Below are positions 1 to 7,400 of a DNA stretch of 64,000 bases, one piece after another. A program made the position numbers and the translations under genes. The notes under the pieces are model-generated. The model saw only the letters and a program-made list of their open reading frames with translations. It ran no database searches and had not been told where the DNA came from. Position 1 is the first letter of the stretch, and each line of letters starts with the position of its first letter. The stretch comes from Curtobacterium sp. VKM Ac-2865 (GTDB lineage: Bacteria > Actinomycetota > Actinomycetes > Actinomycetales > Microbacteriaceae), in the NCBI RefSeq assembly GCF_015350905.1, contig NZ_JADKRZ010000005.1:288139-352138 (forward strand), written 5' to 3'.

Positions 1-903
1 CACGACCGCGACGAGGCACAGGAACTCGTCCAACGGGTCTACCCGGGCAGCGCCTTCCGCGAGTACGTGGCGCCCTTCACGTACAAGCAGCGCGTCGTCG
101 GCGACAGCGACGCGGTGAGCATCGCCCGGTTCGAGGTGAGCTCGCGGTCGGAGCTGGCCGTCCGCTTCGACGGCGTGGTCGGCATCGGGATGGCGACCGG
201 TGGGGACTACCGCGCCGCGAGCAACGACGAACCCCTCGACACGGCGAAGCCCTTCCTGCTCCGTCCCGGGATCGCTCGGTCGTGGTCGTCGGACCACCGC
301 CTGATGGTGGTCAACCTCGACGTCGGCGCACTCGCCCGACATGTCGGAGCCGACACCCAGGGCGCGCCCCTCGTGACGGCGTCCTCGGAACCGCTCACCG
401 ACGCGGCGGCGAGCTACTGGTGCCACGTCGCCCGGCACGCTGCGAATGTCTTCTCGAGCTCGGCCCTCAGCGGCTATGCACTCATCCACAAGGCGACGAC
501 CGACCTCGTCCTGGCCTCGGCTGTGGACGCCTTCGGCATGACGGTCGAACAGGTCGGCTCCCCTGCCTGCGACGCCGCCTTGCCCACCGCGGTCCGTCGT
601 GCGGCACAGTTCATCGAGGACAACGCCGCCGCGCCGATCGGCATCGTGGAGATCGCCGAGGCCGCACGGATGAGCGTCCGGGGTGTCCAGCTGGTGTTCC
701 GGCGGACCCTCGACACGACGCCGACGGAGTACCTGCGGCGAGCGCGCCTGCGTCACGCCCGAGAGCACCTGGCGAGGTCCACCCCGGCCGAGACGACCGT
801 CACCGAGGTGGCACGCGTGTGGGGCTTCACCAACCTCAGTCGCTTCAGCACGACCTACCGCCAGGCGTACGACGAGTCCCCGCGGCAGACGCTCGAGCGC
901 TGA
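1..903 (+). CDS. AraC-family transcriptional regulator (5' end outside window)
   Basis: The reading frame is open from base 1, and the residues before the first internal GTG (base 67) read like the start of an AraC-binding-like sensor domain, so the true start lies upstream of the window. The N-terminal two thirds resemble the AraC_binding_2 type. The last 100 or so residues hold the two helix-turn-helix motifs of AraC/XylS proteins: the first contains IVEIAEAARMSVRGVQLVFR, the second TEVARVWGFTNLSRFSTTY. It is a DNA-binding activator or repressor; the effector is unknown. Its 3' end is overlapped on the other strand by the unusually long tail of the flavin monooxygenase gene. Confidence 0.85.
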   Translation, partial: HDRDEAQELVQRVYPGSAFREYVAPFTYKQRVVGDSDAVSIARFEVSSRSELAVRFDGVVGIGMATGGDYRAASNDEPLDTAKPFLLRPGIARSWSSDHRLMVVNLDVGALARHVGADTQGAPLVTASSEPLTDAAASYWCHVARHAANVFSSSALSGYALIHKATTDLVLASAVDAFGMTVEQVGSPACDAALPTAVRRAAQFIEDNAAAPIGIVEIAEAARMSVRGVQLVFRRTLDTTPTEYLRRARLRHAREHLARSTPAETTVTEVARVWGFTNLSRFSTTYRQAYDESPRQTLER

Positions 904-2359
904 GCCGGTCGCCGCCATGCCGACATCGTCCTGGACGCAGCGCGCACCGGGGAGACGCCTGACGCAGGATCGGCGGCCCCGCAGCGCAGCACAGGATGAT
1001 CGGTTCGGTTCCACGAGCAGCCTGCCCGATCATGGAGAGGCCTCGATCCGGTCGTTCAGGGACGGTCGAGAAGAGGGGCGGGGAGCCAACCACTCCCCGC
1101 CTCTTCCTCCTGCATCGGCCGCGTCCGCCTCGGTGGGCAGCGGCGTTCGATCGCCAGCGCCCGGCTTCCTCGTCGAAGTCGGGGATGCTGTCGGGGTCCG
1201 GGCCGCCGACGGCGTAGTGCTCCACGATGGCGTCGTTCGCAGCCCTGCCCATCGCTGCGCCGCGAGCCGTCATGACGGACTCGAAGTTCCGGACGGCGAC
1301 GTCGAGATCCGTCCCTGCGCGGAGTGCCCCGACGACGGCGTGGGCGAGTTCGGCGCCGTCGAGGAGCGCGAGGTTGACGCCGTTCCCTCCGAAGGGCGAC
1401 ATGACGTGGGCGGCGTCGCCGAGCAGCGTGACGCCCTCCCGGTGCTCCCACGTGGTCGGGGTCGGCAGCGCGTGGATCGGCCGGTTGGGGAGGGCGCCCT
1501 CGGACTCGTCGATCACGCGCAGGAGCTCGGGCGCGAACTCCGAGAAGCGCTCCAGCAGGACCTGTCGGACCCGCTCGGTGTCGGTTGCGGTCGTGCCGTT
1601 GGCGTCGAGGACGCCGCCACGGCCGTCGGGAGCGCCGAGCCCCGCCGTCGCGAGCCAGTCGAGCTCGGTCCGGAACGAGATGTAGCCGCGGACGACGTCG
1701 CCGCTGTTGCGCTGCAGCACGAGGGTCTTGCCGTCGCCGCTGGCCCACATGTGGCCGTCGCCGACGAGCACGGCGATCTCCGGGTGCCGCTCGGTGACGT
1801 CCGTGAAGAGGGCCTCGACGAACGTGACCCCGGTGTACCGCGGGACGGCGTCGGTGAGGGCTGCCCGGACGCGCGACCAGGCACCGTCGGCACCGATGAC
1901 GAGGTCGGCAGTCGTGGTCGTGCCGTCGGCGAACGACAGGGTGCGGCCGTCGACGTCCACCAGGCGGTCTCCCCAGCGGATGGTGTCCGGCGCGAGGGAC
2001 GCAGCGAGCATCGCGTGGAGCTGCGACCGGTCGATCTCGGGTGCGGCGGTCTCCCCCGGCGCCGGGTGCTGCTCGGCGACGACCGTGCCGCTCGGGTCGA
2101 GGAGACGGTGAGCCTGTCCCTCCGGACGCGCCAGCGCGAGGAACTGGTCGGTGAGGCCGGCGTCCTCGATCGCGATCTGGCCGGAGTCGGCGTGCAGGTC
2201 GAGCGTGCCGCCCTGCGTCCGGGACGCCAGCGATGCGTCCGCGTCGTGGACGGTGACCGCGACGCCACCGAGTTGCAGGATGCGTGCCGCGAGCAGGCCG
2301 CCGGGGCCCGCGCCGATGATCGCGACCGATGGATGGGTGGTGCGGGTCTGTGTGGTCAT
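845..2359 (-). CDS. TetX-like FAD-dependent monooxygenase with an atypical C-terminal extension
   Basis: This is a class A flavoprotein hydroxylase of the PHBH/TetX type that would hydroxylate aromatic or tetracycline-like compounds with NAD(P)H and O2. The Rossmann motif GAGPGGLLAARI lies near residue 17, the GADGAWSRVR motif mid-protein, and the FAD ribityl-binding motif GDAAHVMSPFGGNGVN towards the end. The 504 residues exceed the usual 380-400: after about residue 405 the sequence turns Arg/Gly/Cys-rich, reads through a terminator-like hairpin and overlaps the AraC gene by 59 bp. The original stop was probably lost by a point change or indel. The gene is divergent from the TetR gene across a shared two-operator promoter. 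Confidence 0.85.
   Translation of the reverse strand: MTTQTRTTHPSVAIIGAGPGGLLAARILQLGGVAVTVHDADASLASRTQGGTLDLHADSGQIAIEDAGLTDQFLALARPEGQAHRLLDPSGTVVAEQHPAPGETAAPEIDRSQLHAMLAASLAPDTIRWGDRLVDVDGRTLSFADGTTTTADLVIGADGAWSRVRAALTDAVPRYTGVTFVEALFTDVTERHPEIAVLVGDGHMWASGDGKTLVLQRNSGDVVRGYISFRTELDWLATAGLGAPDGRGGVLDANGTTATDTERVRQVLLERFSEFAPELLRVIDESEGALPNRPIHALPTPTTWEHREGVTLLGDAAHVMSPFGGNGVNLALLDGAELAHAVVGALRAGTDLDVAVRNFESVMTARGAAMGRAANDAIVEHYAVGGPDPDSIPDFDEEAGRWRSNAAAHRGGRGRCRRKRRGVVGSPPLFSTVPERPDRGLSMIGQAARGTEPIILCCAAGPPILRQASPRCALRPGRCRHGGDRLSARASAAGTRRTPGGRSC
1071..1105. terminator. Hairpin inside the apparent tail of the flavin monooxygenase gene
   Basis: The arms AAGAG..GCGGGGAG and CTCCCCGCCTCTT pair around a short loop, with two unpaired G in one arm. 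A GC-rich stem at this place between two converging genes is expected of a bidirectional terminator, yet the monooxygenase reading frame runs straight through it. Confidence 0.5.
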
Positions 2360-2380
2360 GATGGGCTCCGTTCGGCTCCT

Positions 2381-2442
2381 TACCGAACGATCGTTCGGTA
2401 GTCGTGACGATACTGACCGAACGACCGTTCGGCAAGTAGGCT
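2381..2442. promoter_or_regulatory. Divergent promoter with two TetR operators
   Basis: Operator 1 is a perfect 20-bp palindrome at 2381-2400 (TACCGAACGATCGTTCGGTA). Operator 2 at 2417-2432 (CCGAACGACCGTTCGG) is palindromic except for the central pair; the centres are 34 bp apart. For the leftward gene a -35 TTGCCG (2430-2435) and -10 TATCGT (2407-2412) have a 17-bp spacer that contains operator 2. For tetR, CTGACC (2413-2418) and TAGGCT (2437-2442) have an 18-bp spacer and the ATG starts 6 nt after the -10. Repressor on operator 2 would block both promoters. Confidence 0.85.
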
Positions 2443-2448
2443 GTTCCC

Positions 2449-3051
2449 ATGGAGAACGAGAAGCGCCGCCCCGGGAGCGAGACCCGCTCGGAGATCCTCC
2501 GAGTGGCCCTCGAGCTGTTCACCGACCGCGGCTTCGAGGGGGCGTCGATCCGCGACCTCGCCGAGGCCGTCGGCATGACGAAGTCGTCGCTCTACTACCA
2601 CTTCGCCAGCAAGGACGCGATCCTCGCCGCCCTCATGGAGAACCGGCGCGACGAGGTCGACGACCTGCTCACCTGGGTGGACGACCAGCCCCGGACGCCC
2701 GACCTGCTCCGTCGGACGGCGTTGCGGTGGGTCGACTCGACGGGCGAGGAGCGGCTGCAGGGGATGCGCTTCGCGCACGCCAACGGGCCGGTGATGCAGC
2801 GGCTCGCGGCGGACGGCACGGATCGACGGTCCCTGTTCGGCGTGGTGATCGACCGGGTCCTGCCCGGATCGGCGACGGTGCCCGAGCGGCTCCGGGCGCA
2901 GATTGCGTTCGACAGCGTCAGCGCCGCACTCTTCGCCGCGCAGGGCACCACCGCGTCGGACGCCGAACTCCTGGCGGCGGCGCGGGAGGTCACGATGCGC
3001 CTGACCGACGACGCCCTGGCCGGACACGAGCGTCCCCGGAGGACCGCATGA
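2449..3051 (+). CDS. TetR-family repressor of the adjacent flavin monooxygenase
   Basis: A 200-residue TetR protein. The N-terminal HTH (about residues 12-60) contains FEGASIRDLAEAVGMTKSSL followed by YYHFASKDAI, typical of the family; the rest is the variable ligand-binding domain. The ATG sits 6 nt after a TAGGCT -10 element with no Shine-Dalgarno sequence, so the message is probably leaderless. Two operators between this gene and the divergent monooxygenase indicate autorepression and ligand-induced expression, the classic drug-resistance arrangement. The stop overlaps the start of the next gene by 4 bp (ATGA), so both are co-transcribed. Confidence 0.9.
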   Translation: MENEKRRPGSETRSEILRVALELFTDRGFEGASIRDLAEAVGMTKSSLYYHFASKDAILAALMENRRDEVDDLLTWVDDQPRTPDLLRRTALRWVDSTGEERLQGMRFAHANGPVMQRLAADGTDRRSLFGVVIDRVLPGSATVPERLRAQIAFDSVSAALFAAQGTTASDAELLAAAREVTMRLTDDALAGHERPRRTA

Positions 3052-4160
3052 TGCACGCTGCGTTCGACCACGTCGTCATCGGGGGCGGGGTCGTCGGCGC
3101 CGCGACCGCACGGTCCCTGGCCGCCCGGGGCGAGCACGTCCTGCTCGTCGAGCAGCACGGTCGCGGGCACGACCACGGCTCCTCGCACGGTGCCAGCCGC
3201 ATCTTCCGCATGGGCTACGCAGACCCCCAGTACGTCGCGCTCTGCCAGCAGGCCCTCGAGGCCTGGGTCGCACTCGAGTCGGCGAGCGGCCGGACGCTGC
3301 TCGACCGCACCGGCGCCGTCGACCACGGCCGACCGGAGCAGGTCGACGCCATCGCCCGGGAGCTCGCCGCGGCGGGCATCGCCCACGAACGGCTCACGCC
3401 CGAGCAGGCAGCAGCGCGCTGGCCGGGGCTGGCGTTCGAGGGGCACGTCCTCACCCATGCCTCCGCCGGTCGGATCCGCTCGGCCGACACCGTCGAGGCG
3501 CTGCTCGACCTGGCGGCTGCGGACGGCGCCGAGCTCCGGTTCGACACGCGGGTCACCGGCGTCGAGGACCACGGGGACACCGTGACGCTGACCCTCGACG
3601 GCCCGGACGGCTCCACGACGGTGACCGCACCGAGCGTCGTGGCGGCGGTCGGGTCCTGGGCCCCCGCGCTGGTCGGCGAGCTGTTCCGGGGACGCAGGGC
3701 GAGCCTCCCGGCCATCCGCGTCACCCAGGAGCAGCCCGCCCACTTCCCCAGCCACCTGCCGGACGCCGCGTGGCCGAGCTTCGTGCACTGGCCGGAGGAC
3801 GGCCCTGACGTGTACGGCCTGCTCACCCCCGGCGAGGGCGTCAAGGTCGGGTTCCACGGCACCGGCCCCGTCGTCGACCCGGACCAGCGGGACCGCACGC
3901 CCGTGCCCGAGGAGCTCGAGCGGCTGCAGGCGTACGTGGCGCGCTTCGTGCCGGGGGTCGACGCGAGCCGGCCCGACCCGATCAGCTGCCTGTACGACAA
4001 CTCCCCCGATGACGACTTCGTGATCGACCGGCGCGGACCGGTCACGGTCGCGACGGGGTTCTCGGGGCACGGGTTCAAGTTCGCGCCGCTGCTCGGGGCG
4101 ATGGTCGCGGACCTGGCGACCGGCGGCGCCCCGCACCCGCGGTTCGCGCTGACCGGCTGA
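3048..4160 (+). CDS. Sarcosine oxidase / N-methyltryptophan oxidase-like flavoenzyme (MSOX family)
   Basis: A 370-residue monomeric amine oxidase that demethylates secondary amino acids with O2, giving formaldehyde and H2O2. The FAD-binding motif IGGGVVGAATARSLAARG is at residues 11-28, and the family motif SSHGASRIFRMGY follows. Cys314 in ISCLYDNSPDDDF matches the cysteine that carries covalent FAD in monomeric sarcosine oxidase (Cys315). The C-terminal GFSGHGFKFAPLLG is also typical. The ATG overlaps the tetR stop and has a GGAGG upstream, so translation is coupled to tetR. The true substrate cannot be read from sequence; the TetR locus suggests induction together with the monooxygenase. 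Confidence 0.85.
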   Translation: MMHAAFDHVVIGGGVVGAATARSLAARGEHVLLVEQHGRGHDHGSSHGASRIFRMGYADPQYVALCQQALEAWVALESASGRTLLDRTGAVDHGRPEQVDAIARELAAAGIAHERLTPEQAAARWPGLAFEGHVLTHASAGRIRSADTVEALLDLAAADGAELRFDTRVTGVEDHGDTVTLTLDGPDGSTTVTAPSVVAAVGSWAPALVGELFRGRRASLPAIRVTQEQPAHFPSHLPDAAWPSFVHWPEDGPDVYGLLTPGEGVKVGFHGTGPVVDPDQRDRTPVPEELERLQAYVARFVPGVDASRPDPISCLYDNSPDDDFVIDRRGPVTVATGFSGHGFKFAPLLGAMVADLATGGAPHPRFALTG

Positions 4161-4194
4161 CCCGGCTGACCCGGCTGACCGCTAGCGTTGCTAC

Positions 4195-5298
4195 GTGCAT
4201 GTCGTCGTCGCGCCGGACTCGTTCAAGGGGACGGCCACCGCTGCCGCCGTCGCCGCCGCCATCGGGGACGGGTGGCTCGCAGCCCGGCCGGACGACACGG
4301 TGACCCTGCTGCCGATGGCCGACGGCGGGGAGGGCACCCTCGACGCGTTCGCCGCTGCTGTTCCCGGGTCCCGTCGTGTGCCGGTCAGGGTGACCGGGCC
4401 CGCTGGTGCCCCGGTGGACGCCGAGTGGCTCGCGCTGCCCGACGGACGTGCGGTGGTCGAGCTCGCGGTGACGAGCGGGCTGCCGCTGCTGTCGACGCTC
4501 GAACCCGACGCCGCGCAGACGACCGGGTTCGGTGAGGCCATCGCCGCCGCGCTCGACGCCGGGGCGACGGGGCTGGTGCTCGGGATCGGCGGGAGCGCGT
4601 CGACCGACGGCGGGGCGGGGCTGCTCGGGGCGCTCGGGCTCGGGGGTGTCGGGGCGAGCGACGGCTCGCCACTGGGCGCGGGCGGCGGCTCGCTGCTCGA
4701 CGGGCTCGACGGGCTCGGGGCCCTGACCACGTCGACGCTCCGGCCGCTGCCACCACTCGGCGTCACCGTCCTGACCGACGTGACGTCACCGCTCCTCGGC
4801 CCGACCGGTGCCGCCGCGGTGTTCGGCCCGCAGAAGGGCGTCACACCCGACCGGGTGCCGGTGCACGAGGCCCGGCTGGCCGCCTGGGCCGCGCGCTTCC
4901 CCGACGTCGACCCGACGACACCCGGCGCCGGTGCCGCGGGCGGGGCCGGCTTCGGCCTGCTGGTGTGGGGCGCGACACTGGCGCGGGGCGCCGGTGCGGT
5001 GGCCGCCGTGCTCGGGCTGCCGGACGTGGTCGCGACCGCCGACGTGGTTGTCACCGGCGAGGGACGCTTCGACGGGCAGTCCGCCGCGGGCAAGGTCGCG
5101 TCGGTCGTGTGCGCGATGGCCGAGGGGCGCCGGCGGATGCTCGTCGCGGGGGCGATCGACGCGCCGGTGGACGACTTCGACGCTGCGGCCTCACTCACGG
5201 TGATCGCGACGCAGACCACCGGCGAGCCGTCGGACGCGATGACCGACCCGTTGCGCTTCGCCCGGATCGCCGGGCAGCGGTTGGCCGCGCGGGCGTAG
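4195..5298 (+). CDS. Glycerate kinase
   Basis: A 367-residue member of the GlxK/GckA glycerate 2-kinase family (Gly_kinase, PF02595), which phosphorylates D-glycerate with ATP in glyoxylate and serine catabolism. Family motifs visible are APDSFKGT at residues 6-13, MADGGEGTLDAF near 42, GIGGSASTDGGAGLL near 130 and GEGRFDGQSAAGK near 290. The length is normal. The GTG start lies 6 nt after a TAGCGT hexamer without a Shine-Dalgarno sequence, so it is probably leaderless. The short gap before it holds three tandem copies of CCGGCTGAC, each with an in-frame or out-of-frame TGA after the preceding gene. Confidence 0.92.
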   Translation: MHVVVAPDSFKGTATAAAVAAAIGDGWLAARPDDTVTLLPMADGGEGTLDAFAAAVPGSRRVPVRVTGPAGAPVDAEWLALPDGRAVVELAVTSGLPLLSTLEPDAAQTTGFGEAIAAALDAGATGLVLGIGGSASTDGGAGLLGALGLGGVGASDGSPLGAGGGSLLDGLDGLGALTTSTLRPLPPLGVTVLTDVTSPLLGPTGAAAVFGPQKGVTPDRVPVHEARLAAWAARFPDVDPTTPGAGAAGGAGFGLLVWGATLARGAGAVAAVLGLPDVVATADVVVTGEGRFDGQSAAGKVASVVCAMAEGRRRMLVAGAIDAPVDDFDAAASLTVIATQTTGEPSDAMTDPLRFARIAGQRLAARA

Positions 5299-5374
5299 GT
5301 GCTGACCGGCACGCAGCAGAACCACGCCCGAGCGACGGCACGGGCAGCACAGCCGCACTGCGTACGGTGGAGCC

Positions 5375-5566
5375 ATGGCAGGTTCCTGGACACGCAGACC
5401 GCACGTCCTGACCCTCGTCGCAGCCCTGGTGCTGCTGCTGGTGGGGATCGGTCTGTTGATCGCTCCCTGGGACGGCGTCGTGGGTGCGATCGCCTGGGTC
5501 CTGATCATCGGGGCCGGTGTGCTCGGCGCGCTGGCGCTCTTCTTCGCGCGCACTCCGCGCAGCTAG
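5375..5566 (+). CDS. Small two-helix membrane protein
   Basis: A 63-residue protein with a short basic N-terminus, two hydrophobic segments (about residues 11-29 and 34-57) joined by a PWDG turn, and an RTPRS tail. The ATG is 6 nt after TACGGT, again a leaderless layout, although GGAG immediately upstream could also serve. No function is recognisable. The gene stands alone after glycerate kinase. Confidence 0.7.
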   Translation: MAGSWTRRPHVLTLVAALVLLLVGIGLLIAPWDGVVGAIAWVLIIGAGVLGALALFFARTPRS

Positions 5567-5644
5567 ACCCGCCCCGGACATGACCTGCGCCCGGCACGAC
5601 CTGCGCCCGGGCATGACAGGTCGGACGACCCGTCAGCGGATGGC

Positions 5645-5803
5645 TCAGGCGACCTGTTCGCCGAGGAAGTCCGCGTAGGTCGGTTCGTGCAGGTCGGTGA
5701 AGTGGACGAGGCGGGCCTCGACCAGGGCAGCGATCTCCGCGGGGGAACGGAGCCCGCGGCGATGCCATTCGTGGGTGGGCAGTGAAGCGGTCGTGGCGGT
5801 CAT
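5645..5803 (-). CDS. Small hypothetical protein, 52 residues
   Basis: The chosen ATG (complement of 5801-5803) has GAGAGG 9 nt upstream; upstream in-frame sequence is repeat-derived and not protein-like. The product is rich in His, Glu and Leu (for example SPAEIAALVEARLVHFTDLH), ends in GEQVA and looks like a small soluble helical protein. No family recognised. It is divergent from the alcohol dehydrogenase gene and separated from it by the repeat array. Confidence 0.5.
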   Translation of the reverse strand: MTATTASLPTHEWHRRGLRSPAEIAALVEARLVHFTDLHEPTYADFLGEQVA

Positions 5804-6057
5804 GGGACCAGCCCTCTCGTGGGCGGTGAAGCCCCTTGCTGCCGAGGTGTTCCGTTGTGTCAGGGATCCGCAGGACGCGGGTGACATCGTGACGACGGAA
5901 TCGGTACCAACTCGGTTCCTCCACCGTAAGGGCCGGAGGTCCCGTCGTCGAAGCCGGGTGCGTGAACTGGTCAGCGGCGCGGGGTGCCCTGTCGGTGCCT
6001 CCCTCAGGAGCGCTCCATCGGGCACGATGGAACAAGGACCGGTAGCGGTCCGCCACC
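5804..6057. other. Intergenic, upstream part without recognised gene
   Basis: This stretch separates the small leftward protein from the repeat array before adh. It must contain the promoter of the leftward gene, but I see no convincing -35/-10 pair and no coding signal on either strand. Confidence 0.4.
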
Positions 6058-6243
6058 GCGGGCCCCCACCCGGCTCGCAAGCGCGGACCCCACGCGGTCC
6101 GCACCCGCGGGCCCCACGCGGTCCGCACCAGCGGATCCCACCCGGCCCGCACCCGCGGATCCCACGCGGTCCGCCACCGTGGACCCCACGCGGTCCGCCC
6201 CGAGCGAGCCCACCGGCCCGCACGCTCCGAGCCCACCGGCTCG
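6058..6243. repeat. Tandem array of 24-bp inverted-repeat units upstream of adh
   Basis: Units begin at 6058, 6083, 6107, 6131, 6155 and 6179, followed by two degenerate units at about 6202 and 6224. The core is GCGGACCCCACGCGGTCCGC; GCGGACC and GGTCCGC pair, so each unit can fold as its own hairpin or form a protein-binding dyad. Units differ by 1-5 bases. The array ends 27 bp before the adh start codon. Translations in several frames give 8-residue repeats, but these are a by-product of the period and not evidence of a gene. Confidence 0.85.
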
Positions 6244-6270
6244 GACCCCCGGAACCCCACGAGGAGACCA

Positions 6271-7317
6271 ATGCGCACCGTCAACGCGTACGCGGCACCG
6301 TCCGCCACCGAACCGCTCGTCAAGACCACCATCGAGCGCCGCGACGTCGGCCCGGACGACGTCGAGATCGACATCGCCTACGCCGGCATCTGCCACTCGG
6401 ACATCCACACCGTCCGCGGCGAGTGGGGCGACATCCAGTACCCCCAGGTCGTCGGCCACGAGATCGTCGGCCACGTCCGCGCCGTCGGCGAGAACGTCAC
6501 GAAGCACCAGGTCGGCGACCGCGTCGGCGTCGGCTGCATGGTGAACTCCTGCGGCGAGTGCGAGCAGTGCCTCGCCGGCCAGGAGCAGTACTGCCTCAAG
6601 GGCAACGTCGGCACCTACACGAGCGTCGACCCGGCCGACGGCACGATCACCCAGGGCGGCTACTCCCAGGCGATCGTCGTCGACCAGGACTTCGTCCTCC
6701 GTGTCCCGGAGTCGCTCGACATCGAGAAGGTCGCGCCGCTCCTGTGCGCCGGCATCACGACGTACTCGCCGCTGCACCACTGGAAGGCCGGCCCCGGCAC
6801 GAAGGTCGCCGTCATCGGCATGGGTGGCCTCGGCCACATGGCCGTGAAGATCGCCGTCGCGCTCGGCGCCGAGGTCACGGTCCTGTCGCAGACCACCTCG
6901 AAGCAGGAGGACTCGCTCCGCTACGGCGCGAAGGCCCACTTCGCGACGAAGGACCCGGAGACGTTCGAGAAGCTCGCGAACTCCTTCGAGCTCATCATCA
7001 ACACCGTCTCGGCGAAGATCCCGATGGGTGCCTACCTCGGCCTGCTCAAGGTCGACGGCACGCTCGTCAACGTCGGCGCCCCGTCGGAGCCGCTCGAGGT
7101 CCCCGCGTTCGCCCTCATCCCGCGCCGCCTCAGCTGGGCCGGTTCGGCCATCGGCGGCATCAAGGAGACCCAGGAGATGCTGGACTTCTGCGCCGAGCAC
7201 GGGATCCTGCCGGAGACCGAGCTCATCAGCGCCGACCAGATCAACGAGGCCTACGAGCGCGTGCTGTCCTCGGACGTCCGCTACCGCTTCGTGATCGACG
7301 CGGCGACGCTGGCGTAG
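6271..7317 (+). CDS. Zinc-dependent alcohol/aldehyde dehydrogenase (cinnamyl alcohol dehydrogenase group)
   Basis: A 348-residue medium-chain dehydrogenase, likely NADPH-dependent and acting on aldehydes, like YahK and YjgB. Catalytic zinc ligands are Cys41 (GICHSDIH), His63 (GHE) and Cys159 (APLLCAG); the structural zinc site is Cys94, 97, 100 and 108. The nucleotide-binding motif [11 protein letters not shown] is near residues 183-193. AGGAG lies 7 nt before the ATG, so unlike many neighbours this message has a leader, and the 24-bp array lies in or just before it. A strong hairpin follows the stop. Confidence 0.92.
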   Translation: MRTVNAYAAPSATEPLVKTTIERRDVGPDDVEIDIAYAGICHSDIHTVRGEWGDIQYPQVVGHEIVGHVRAVGENVTKHQVGDRVGVGCMVNSCGECEQCLAGQEQYCLKGNVGTYTSVDPADGTITQGGYSQAIVVDQDFVLRVPESLDIEKVAPLLCAGITTYSPLHHWKAGPGTKVAVIGMGGLGHMAVKIAVALGAEVTVLSQTTSKQEDSLRYGAKAHFATKDPETFEKLANSFELIINTVSAKIPMGAYLGLLKVDGTLVNVGAPSEPLEVPAFALIPRRLSWAGSAIGGIKETQEMLDFCAEHGILPETELISADQINEAYERVLSSDVRYRFVIDAATLA

Positions 7318-7334
7318 TCAGCTCGCACCATCCC

Positions 7335-7382
7335 GACGAGGGAGCAGGTGACGTCCGGTTGGACGTCTCCTGCTCCCTCGTC
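7335..7382. terminator. Terminator after adh
   Basis: Arms GACGAGGGAGCAGG and CCTGCTCCCTCGTC pair perfectly, with an inner GACGTCC/GGACGTC stem and a small loop. It lies between convergent adh and the propeller-protein gene and can serve both. Confidence 0.85.
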
Positions 7383-7400
7383 CTCGTTCCCGGGGTGCGC

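Noticed and set aside
2151..3047. Rightward ORF upstream of the sarcosine-oxidase-like gene as an N-terminal extension
   Set aside because: This part is an out-of-frame copy of the monooxygenase and tetR genes; the true start is the ATG overlapping the tetR stop.
5505..6374. Leftward ORF with repeated WGPR-type octapeptides before adh
   Set aside because: The repeat appears in all frames because the DNA has a 24-bp period; no ribosome binding site, and composition is unlike a protein of this genome.
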